A stretch of 5,051 nucleotides of DNA from Komagataeibacter kakiaceti JCM 25156 (lineage in GTDB: Bacteria; Pseudomonadota; Alphaproteobacteria; Acetobacterales; Acetobacteraceae). Position 1 is the stretch's first letter. The number at the start of each line of letters is the position of its first letter. The stretch covers positions 1 through 5,051 of the forward strand of contig NZ_BAIO01000150.1 in NCBI RefSeq assembly GCF_000613305.1, read 5' to 3'. The position numbers and the translations under genes are program-made. This document shows, piece by piece, positions 1-5,051 of this stretch. The notes below the pieces were generated by a model, which was not told where the DNA came from, did no database searches, and saw only the letters and a program-made list of their open reading frames with translations.

Positions 1-45
1 TTTTTCAAAAAGCGCGTTTCCTGAAGCTTTTTGAAAAAAGCTTCA
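1..45. repeat. A/T-rich inverted repeat cluster 3' of galE
   Basis: Bases 22-32 and 35-45 are perfect 11-bp inverted arms (TGAAGCTTTTT and AAAAAGCTTCA) around a 2-base centre, so they can form a strong hairpin in either strand. Bases 1-13 are an exact reverse complement of 26-38, giving a second, competing fold. The element starts 16 bases past the galE stop and lies in its transcription path. It could stop or stabilise the galE transcript, but no clear run of U follows the stem, so it is not a textbook rho-independent terminator. From memory, similar AAGCTTTTTNAAAAAGCTT elements are dispersed between genes in Komagataeibacter-type genomes; that is recollection, not a search. Confidence 0.6.
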
Positions 46-60
46 CCAAAACTTTCATCT

Positions 61-1046
61 TTATACAGATGCGTACCCATCGGGATATTTCTCTGTCCAG
101 GCCAGGGCTGTTTCCACGATGGAATCCAGCTCATGAAACGTGCTTTTCCAGCCCGTCTCCCGTTGCAGCAAAGCGGAACTCGCCACCAGAACCGCCGGAT
201 CCCCTACCCTTCGCGGCGCCCAGCGCCAGTCAAGGCGACGCCCTGAAACCCGTTCGATACTTTGCACGACTTCAAGGTTTGAATACCTTTGCCATTGCCA
301 ATATTATACGTAACGCTCCGCTGCCCAATTGCCCCCATGGCGGCAAGGTGCGCGCGGGCCAGATCCGTTACATGTACATAATCACGGATACAGCTTCCAT
401 CTGGCGTGGGATAGTCGTTGCCGAACAGATCAAGGGATGGACGTTTTCCCAATACAGTCTGGATCGCCAGGGGGATGAGATGTGTTTCCGGATGATGATC
501 CTCGCCAGCCCGCCCCCGGGGGTCCGCCCCGGCCGCATTAAAATAACGCAGGCACGCACTACGCAGCCCATATAACCTGTCAGCCCAGTACAGGGCCCGC
601 TCAACCATGAGCTTGCTTTCCCCATAAGGGGAGGAGGGCGCAATGTGAGACGTTTCAGAAATAACCGTGTTTTCTGTATTGCTGAACAGAGCCGCCGTAG
701 AAGAAAAAACAAACGCCGGAACCTTATGCCGCACGGCCAGTTCAATCAGTGTCAGGGCAGGCCCAACATTTTCACGCAGATACATGAACGGCGCGCGCAT
801 GCTTTCCGGGACAAGGGAGCGCGCCGCAAAATGCATGATCCCATCCCATGGGCCATCGCTCAGGACATCATCCACAAGTGCCGTGTTGGACAGATCCCCC
901 ATAATGAACCGGGCTTCAGGCGGAACGGCCTGCCGATGTCCGGTACTGAGATTATCCAGCACGACAACGTCATGCCCGGCATCCAGCAGCATCAGGACAA
1001 CGTGGCTACCTATATATCCCGCACCTCCAGTAATGAAAAACCGCAT
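61..1046 (-). pseudogene. galE: UDP-glucose 4-epimerase, frameshifted (galE/exoB)
   Basis: GalE interconverts UDP-glucose and UDP-galactose with bound NAD in the cytoplasm, supplying galactose for surface polysaccharides. It is an extended short-chain dehydrogenase. Visible signatures are the NAD-binding GGAGYIG at residues 7-13, the catalytic serine region SST at 115-117, the catalytic pair Y141xxxK145, RYFNAAGA near 167-174 and RDYVHV near 221-226. The start is ATG 1046, preceded by a GGGGG Shine-Dalgarno-like run. The frame is good to residue 254 (NGKG, codon 287-285), then leaves the family pattern and stops at 204 after 26 unrelated residues (280 aa). Restoring one base beside 284/285 gives YSNLEVVQSIERVSG and runs to TAA at 63-61, with the usual C-terminal WxxRRxGDPA segment. 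The repaired protein is 328 aa, normal for GalE/ExoB. The lost 74 residues belong to the substrate-binding part, so the truncated product is probably inactive, unless the deletion is a sequencing error. Identity is near certain; functional status is open. Confidence 0.93.
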
Positions 1047-1204
1047 TATCCCCCATCACGCACCGATCAATACTGGGTCAGGAACAGTATTCCCCGGATA
1101 TATTACTAAACCCTTCCGGGCCCGGTAACATCTTCCCTACCACGCACCCATCAGACTGCCGGTCAGATCAGCCGATATGGTAATGAGGCTTCACACCATG
1201 GCAA
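1047..1204 (-). promoter_or_regulatory. galE upstream spacer with a candidate promoter
   Basis: This 158-base gap between the export lipoprotein and galE is long enough for a separate galE promoter. The best sigma-70-like pair on the minus strand is TTACCG (1128-1123) and TAATAT (1105-1100) with 17-base spacing. The -10 is fair, but the -35 matches only 3 of 6 consensus positions. Transcription would begin near 1093, leaving a leader of about 47 bases. A perfect 10-bp palindrome, CCGGGCCCGG (1116-1125), sits in the promoter spacer and could be an operator or simply a hairpin. An imperfect 19-base direct repeat with the core CACGCACCNATC occurs at 1050-1068 and 1134-1152. No rho-independent terminator is evident after the lipoprotein gene, so readthrough into galE is also possible. 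Confidence 0.3.
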
Positions 1205-2434
1205 TTAGTGGCTGACCCGGCCCGCCTGCATTCCCGGTGACATGAGGGTATTGATCAGATTGAACGCCTTGTTGACTTTATTGGTCTTGGCGTTGGCAAT
1301 ATACAGCACGTCCTTGTTTTTCATGGGGAAATGTTCAGCAAGAAAATAGCTGGCCGGGTTGATCATATCCAGCTGGTACACGATGGGCATCCTGGTCTCC
1401 CCGGACGTAACGGGCAGGCCAAGACGCTGTGCTATATCGGCATCCTCATACCGGAACAGAAAGATGGCGTTTGGATCGGCCTGACTGTCCGCCGGACCGC
1501 CAACGCGCGCCAGAGCTTCAGCCAGATTGACAGTTGACGTATTGAAGGACGTTTCCGTAACTTCATGCGCGGCGCCAAAAGCCGTAAAGGTACGGGGTTC
1601 AATAATAAGCTGGATGCGGTCTCCCGCCTGAAGCAGGATATTCTGCGTAGGATCCTGTTCCAGATCCCGCAGCGATGTTTCAGCCTGATTGCCATGCCGG
1701 TCGAGCCGCACGATCGTGTCTTCAGGCTGCTGCATGCTCCCGCCGGCAAGAGCGATGGCGTCGATCAGGCGTTCCTGATGAAGTGTCAGCGGTATACGAC
1801 CGGAACGTTTGACCGCACCGTAAACAATGACCGAATTTTCCAGATCCGTCTCGATCTTGACCATAACCTGGGGTGATTCCGACTTGCCCTTGAGCCGGTT
1901 CTGGATTTCAGCTTCAATCTGCTCGCTTGTCATGCCAGTAACATGCAGCAGACCAATATAGGGCAGGGTGATATCGCCATTCCCGTCCACCGGCACGGCG
2001 GAAATCAGGGTCGGCTTGGCTGAGGACGCGGGAGCGGACGTGATGGAACCCGTGGTAAAAACCCCTACACCCATTTCATAAATGGCGATATCCAGCGAAT
2101 CACCCGGTCCGACGCGGTCGTTGGGGTGCGCCTTCGCGACCTCACTGGCCAGCATGGAGAAGGAGGGCGGCTTTTCACTATTCAGCAATGTTATGAGGTC
2201 GGGGCTGATCTGGACGATCCCATACCCGACCGAATTCTTCTTGGGGTCTTTCTGGGCGTGCTTGACTTCGGATTCCGTGGGGCCACTGTTGGGCAGCGTG
2301 TTGCATCCCGCAAGTCCCAGCCCAAGAAGCACCATCGCCACAATGGTGCCCTGAGCGGAAGACCTGGTCCGTTTTTTATGGATAGGCCCCACACCATGCG
2401 GGGCGACAGGCAAAGCATGCGGCTTGTTTTGCAT
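1205..2434 (-). CDS. Outer-membrane polysaccharide export lipoprotein (KpsD/BexD/Wza family)
   Basis: A 409-aa outer-membrane polysaccharide export protein, the channel through which capsule or exopolysaccharide leaves the cell. Residues 30-44 form a hydrophobic segment ending in the lipobox LAGC, so Cys44 should become the lipidated N-terminus. The polysaccharide export (PES) domain spans about 105-195: VGPGDSLDI at 108-116, VDGNGDITLPYIG at 149-161, then GMTSEQIE. An SLBB-type beta-grasp domain follows at about 200-277 (VYGAVKRSG through QAGDRIQL), and a second, more divergent one at about 283-380 ending in KNKDVLYIA. The length suits the BexD/CtrA group of ABC-type capsule exporters. The ATG at 2434 gives an unusually long charged N-terminus of about 29 residues, and the nearest purine-rich site (GAGGGAAGA) lies rather far upstream. 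A GTG at codon 15 would give a more usual signal peptide but has no clear ribosome site. It follows the adaptor gene by 121 bases and should work with it. Family is certain; the polymer exported is unknown. Confidence 0.93.
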   Translation of the reverse strand: MQNKPHALPVAPHGVGPIHKKRTRSSAQGTIVAMVLLGLGLAGCNTLPNSGPTESEVKHAQKDPKKNSVGYGIVQISPDLITLLNSEKPPSFSMLASEVAKAHPNDRVGPGDSLDIAIYEMGVGVFTTGSITSAPASSAKPTLISAVPVDGNGDITLPYIGLLHVTGMTSEQIEAEIQNRLKGKSESPQVMVKIETDLENSVIVYGAVKRSGRIPLTLHQERLIDAIALAGGSMQQPEDTIVRLDRHGNQAETSLRDLEQDPTQNILLQAGDRIQLIIEPRTFTAFGAAHEVTETSFNTSTVNLAEALARVGGPADSQADPNAIFLFRYEDADIAQRLGLPVTSGETRMPIVYQLDMINPASYFLAEHFPMKNKDVLYIANAKTNKVNKAFNLINTLMSPGMQAGRVSH

Positions 2435-2498
2435 CGCGATAAAAATCTTCCCTCAGCCGATGGAGCCGAAGCGTCCCTGATACTACACGGATACTGCG

Positions 2499-2531
2499 GT
2501 GTCTCCATTCCTGATGTCAGGCTTCAGACAC
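2499..2531 (-). other. Potential RNA hairpin in the adaptor-lipoprotein spacer
   Basis: Outer arms GTGTCT (2499-2504) and AGACAC (2526-2531) enclose a second inverted pair, CCTGA (2510-2514) and TCAGG (2517-2521). The two stems can stack in the minus-strand transcript, separated by a small internal loop. There is no U-run, so a terminator is unlikely. An mRNA stability or processing element between the two cistrons is possible. The structure was read by eye only. Confidence 0.35.
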
Positions 2532-2540
2532 ACCCTACTT

Positions 2541-2574
2541 CAAGGAACCGCGCCATCAGATGGCGTGCTCCTTG
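2541..2574 (-). other. Potential RNA hairpin across the kpsE-like stop codon
   Basis: Outer arms CAAGGA (2541-2546) and TCCTTG (2569-2574) and inner arms CGCCATC (2551-2557) and GATGGCG (2559-2565) pair perfectly, with a small 4x3 internal loop between them. The TGA stop codon of the adaptor gene (2558-2556) lies at the apex. No U-tract follows, so a classical terminator is unlikely. It may protect the upstream message from 3' exonucleases or tune expression of the downstream lipoprotein gene. Confidence 0.4.
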
Positions 2575-3698
2575 ATGCCGATGATCAGGAGACGACCAAT
2601 CAGAAGCGTCACCATTCCACCCACGAATATGGCGACCACCATCAGCACGCCATGGGGATAAGTCGGAATGCTTGGCATATTCGGTTCGACAACCCGGACA
2701 ATATAGACCTGCTGCCGCAGGGCTTCCGCGCGGGCATTCTGCAGCTCGGTCGCGGTCGCATTGTAATTGGTCTGGGCAAATTCACGCTCCAGCATCATCT
2801 GATCATAATCAGACACATTCAGTGCTATCTGTTTCTTCGTGCCCACCATATCGCGCTGCTGCTCGATCTGCTGGTCAAGGGCATGAATCCGCTCCTTGAT
2901 GGTCTGCACCTGCGGACTGGCCGGGTCGATATACCGCAACATCTGGCTTAATTGCGTATCCGCCTGGGCCAGTTCCGTCTGCAATTGCGCGATGAGGGAA
3001 ATACCCGCGATCGAGGATTGCTGGGGATCCAGATCGCCCGTTTTCTGGCGGAACGCCGTCAGGCGCTTCTGTATATCCCTGACCCGCTGTTCGGCCTCGG
3101 ACATCTCGTCATCGACAACACTGATCGTGTTCCTGGAAACCCGGGCATTGAACTCGTTGATCCGCTGCTCCCCCAGTTCCAGAAGGATGCGCGTAATCTG
3201 CTCGGCATCATCCGGCCGGAAAGCACGGACGGCCAGGGACGTCACGCCGGTATCTTCATGGAAAACCACGTCAACATGACGAAGATAGTATTTCAGCAGT
3301 TTTTCTGGCGGTGGGGAGGCCCAGAACAGGCGCGAAACAAAATCCGTTCCCGGCCGGCGGAACATGCTCACCAGATCCAGACGTTTCTGCAACGCCGCAA
3401 CCGCGTCATGGGATTTCATATAGGTATTGACGGCGAAGCCCTCGGCCAGCCCCGAACTGGCGGTCGCCACGCCCGCGCCTGCCATCATACCCATTCCAGC
3501 GCCACCGCCACCGGTTGAGCGCGTGGGCCGGCTGTCCTTTACTATGAACGCTGCCTCGGATTCATATTGTCCCGTTGCAATGAAACTATAGTAAAATGCC
3601 GCCAGTACCGTAGGCAACACGACTATAATAAAAAACGCTGCATGACGCCGCATAAAGGCAACCGTATCCCTGGCGCCAGATGAATCCAGATTAGTCAT
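2556..3698 (-). CDS. Capsule export inner-membrane adaptor (KpsE/BexC/CtrB family)
   Basis: A 380-aa polysaccharide co-polymerase of the capsule ABC-exporter type, which bridges the inner-membrane transporter and the outer-membrane lipoprotein. It has two membrane segments, about residues 18-39 and 349-374, with a large periplasmic domain between them and short cytoplasmic ends. The N-terminal YESEAAFIVKD (45-55) is the usual beta segment after TM1. The central region, about 195-335, is rich in E, Q, R and L and predicted coiled coil. Just before TM2 comes the proline-rich family motif VVEPNMPSIPTYP (336-348). Residues 63-76 are an unusual glycine/methionine-rich stretch. The ATG at 3698 has an excellent Shine-Dalgarno site, GAGGTG, a few bases upstream. 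The gene starts 48 bases after the permease stop, so co-transcription is likely. No tyrosine-kinase domain is present, unlike the Wzc class, which fits an ABC-dependent rather than a Wzy-dependent system. Family assignment is firm. Confidence 0.92.
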   Translation of the reverse strand: MTNLDSSGARDTVAFMRRHAAFFIIVVLPTVLAAFYYSFIATGQYESEAAFIVKDSRPTRSTGGGGAGMGMMAGAGVATASSGLAEGFAVNTYMKSHDAVAALQKRLDLVSMFRRPGTDFVSRLFWASPPPEKLLKYYLRHVDVVFHEDTGVTSLAVRAFRPDDAEQITRILLELGEQRINEFNARVSRNTISVVDDEMSEAEQRVRDIQKRLTAFRQKTGDLDPQQSSIAGISLIAQLQTELAQADTQLSQMLRYIDPASPQVQTIKERIHALDQQIEQQRDMVGTKKQIALNVSDYDQMMLEREFAQTNYNATATELQNARAEALRQQVYIVRVVEPNMPSIPTYPHGVLMVVAIFVGGMVTLLIGRLLIIGIKEHAI

Positions 3699-3746
3699 AT
3701 CACCTCAGTACAGGCCAAACGCGAATAAAGCGTGATCTTCAGAAAA

Positions 3747-4559
3747 TTATCCAAGATGAACATCTTTTCTGACTGCCCGCAGATACATCAATCCAACTAC
3801 ACTCAGGATCAGGCACCAACCTAAAATATAGACTGGAAACGTATAATCGCTGGTATAATCCTGAAACTGGCCCTCCCGGATAAGCTCGAACGCCTCCGTC
3901 GTGGGCCACCACGACATGTACCAGCGGAAAGGATCAGGCATTGTCTGCTGGATGGTAAAGGCCCCCGAAATCGGCAGGCACAGATAGGTCGCTGGATGAA
4001 CCAGACGTTCAACCATGGTAGATTTCTCACTCGCCGCGGCGATCACCATCGAAAGTCCGAAGGCGAACCAGAACAGCATGAACAGCCCGGTCAGCATGAG
4101 CAGCGGCCGTTGGGGCAGGAAACCATAATCTATCGACTGCATCACGGTCGATAGCACCACAACCGCCAGAATGGTCGAGCCCAGTTCCAGAACGCCCCGC
4201 GCCAGCAGAACATCAAAGATTGTAATCATGCGATGGTACAGCAATGTCCTGTTACTTTCGATCGCATCGGACGCGCGATTGACGATCGAACGGAACAGAA
4301 TAAAGCATGTATAGCCCGAGATGATGAACGATCCCGTCGGCATGCCATGATGCATGAATGGCCCGGACGATATATGCAGGATGGAAACGCCAATGGTCAG
4401 CATCGCCGGCTCAACAATAAGCCAGAAAAAACCAATATTATCCCTACCGAACCGCGTGTGTAATTCACGCACAATGAGCGCGCCAATCACCCGCATCTGC
4501 ACAGACAGACCGTACAATAACTTTCCGGTTTCGGAATATCGCGAGGGATGTTCAGTCAT
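3747..4559 (-). CDS. Capsule ABC transporter permease (KpsM/BexB/CtrC family)
   Basis: A 270-aa ABC-2 type permease that moves capsular or exopolysaccharide across the inner membrane, normally as a dimer with two copies of a separate ATPase. The N-terminal cytoplasmic motif RELHTRFGRDNIGFFW (31-46), followed by EPAM (50-53), is the hallmark of the KpsM/BexB group. Six hydrophobic segments are visible at about 42-62, 76-92, 118-140, 152-175, 188-205 and 243-262. The C-terminal part carries the WYMSWWPTTEAFELIREG region (213-230) typical of these permeases. Length is normal for the family. The ATG at 4559 lacks a clear Shine-Dalgarno sequence; the open frame leading into it ends at 4574, so weak initiation or translational coupling is possible. 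The adaptor and outer-membrane lipoprotein follow downstream, as expected for one export machine. The partner ATPase is absent from the window. Family is certain; the polymer is unknown. Confidence 0.95.
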   Translation of the reverse strand: MTEHPSRYSETGKLLYGLSVQMRVIGALIVRELHTRFGRDNIGFFWLIVEPAMLTIGVSILHISSGPFMHHGMPTGSFIISGYTCFILFRSIVNRASDAIESNRTLLYHRMITIFDVLLARGVLELGSTILAVVVLSTVMQSIDYGFLPQRPLLMLTGLFMLFWFAFGLSMVIAAASEKSTMVERLVHPATYLCLPISGAFTIQQTMPDPFRWYMSWWPTTEAFELIREGQFQDYTSDYTFPVYILGWCLILSVVGLMYLRAVRKDVHLG

Positions 4560-4573
4560 GCATCAAGCGCCAC

Positions 4574-5051
4574 TCAGTTCAGTCGAGGCGGAGTGGCCTC
4601 GTCGATACCGATCATGATTACGGTTCTACCTGCACCTGATAGCTCCACATCTCGCAGGGGTAAGGTTTGTTCTGGACATGAAAATTCTATTTTTGGCTTA
4701 ATCCACTCTGGCTACCTTGTCGAGAGAGAACAAACGTTATCCGTATCTTTGTGGTGCTTATCATACCCGGAAGATATTTGAACATAAAGCGCGTATGGCC
4801 TTTTCCATGTCCGTATAAACCATCCTTCCCCACCAAGGTTCCAGACCATGGATAACGAAGAAGGCAACATGATGAACATCGACAGAGCAGGAGCGCGCGG
4901 CACCTGCTTTCCTGGTTGGACACTGAGGTCTTGCTTGCGTGTTATGAGAAAGTCTTCGGCATCATGCCACTCAGGCACAGACAACCGACCGGATATAACC
5001 AGGAATTTCGACTGTTTCCCGCCCTGCACCCCAAATAGCAAAAAGGCCGCT
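4574..5051 (-). pseudogene. Decayed 3' part of an unidentified gene upstream of the permease
   Basis: No intact gene is seen here, but protein-like pieces appear in different minus-strand frames. From the window edge, one frame reads SGLFAIWGAGRETVEIPGY and hits TGA at 4973-4971. The same frame later gives HVAFFVIHGLEPWWGRMVYT. A second frame gives WNLGGEGWFIRTWKRPYALY and continues to TAG at 4714-4712. Past that TAG the same frame stays open for 45 codons, containing LPLRDVELSGAGRTVIMIG followed by IDEATPPRLN, and ends with TGA at 4576-4574, 14 bases before the permease start. The last segment looks coding: alternating hydrophobic residues and mostly G/C third positions near the end. The EPW and ATPPRL features faintly recall C-terminal beta domains of Acetobacteraceae glycosyltransferase-like proteins. 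That is a weak recollection, so I name no function. Multiple frameshifts and a premature stop fit decay, but a low-quality or chance reading cannot be excluded. Confidence 0.4.

Noticed and set aside
22..45. Classical rho-independent terminator
   Set aside because: The stem is perfect but A/T-rich and is not followed by a U-run on the minus transcript; it is listed as a repeat instead.
69..575. Plus-strand open frame of 168 codons
   Set aside because: It is antisense to galE, shows no family pattern and is rich in P, R and S as expected for a shadow frame.
645..1128. Overlapping plus-strand frames of about 150 codons
   Set aside because: They are antisense to the conserved N-terminal half of galE, whose motifs fix the minus strand as coding.
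2126..2575. Plus-strand frame of 149 codons
   Set aside because: It is antisense to the lipoprotein's signal peptide region and the spacer, with no recognisable domain.
2952..3518. Plus-strand frame of 188 codons
   Set aside because: It is antisense to the coiled-coil region of the adaptor; the minus-strand protein has clear family motifs.
4712..4714. Programmed readthrough or recoded amber codon
   Set aside because: There is no supporting structure or known recoding context, and neighbouring frames are also broken, so mutation is simpler.
4712..5041. Minus-strand frame of 109 codons as an intact gene
   Set aside because: Much of it is not protein-like, and more convincing pieces occur in another frame, so it is treated as part of a decayed gene.
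1..5051. tRNA, rRNA, CRISPR array or transposase
   Set aside because: No cloverleaf, ribosomal segment, regularly spaced repeats or transposase motif was seen on either strand.

Overview
The window looks like chromosomal DNA from an alphaproteobacterium, most plausibly an acetic acid bacterium (Acetobacteraceae, Komagataeibacter/Gluconacetobacter-like). This rests on protein character, moderately high GC in genes with AT-richer spacers, and an A/T-rich inverted repeat at the left edge that resembles intergenic repeats I remember from those genomes. No database was consulted.

Every supported gene lies on the minus strand, so transcription runs from high to low coordinates. In that order: (i) 5051-4574, a stretch with protein-like segments scattered over different frames and broken by stops, read as the decayed 3' end of an unidentified gene; (ii) 4559-3747, the inner-membrane permease of a capsule ABC exporter (KpsM/BexB/CtrC type); (iii) 3698-2556, the periplasm-spanning polysaccharide co-polymerase/adaptor (KpsE/BexC/CtrB type); (iv) 2434-1205, the outer-membrane polysaccharide export lipoprotein (KpsD/BexD/CtrA/Wza type); (v) 1046-61, a UDP-glucose 4-epimerase (galE/exoB) broken by a one-base deletion near codon 255; (vi) 1-45, a hairpin-forming inverted repeat just past galE.

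Items ii-iv form a trans-envelope capsular or exopolysaccharide exporter: permease in the inner membrane, adaptor across the periplasm, lipoprotein channel in the outer membrane. GalE would supply UDP-galactose for the polymer. The ATPase partner (KpsT/BexA/CtrD) is not in the window and is not next to the permease on either side.

Spacers of 48, 121 and 158 bases separate the genes. The 121-base spacer holds two potential RNA hairpins, one spanning the adaptor's stop codon. The 158-base spacer holds a candidate galE promoter, a 10-bp palindrome and an imperfect direct repeat. I see no completely new system. The most notable points are the frameshifted galE, the decayed gene upstream of the permease, and the exporter genes without an adjacent ATPase.
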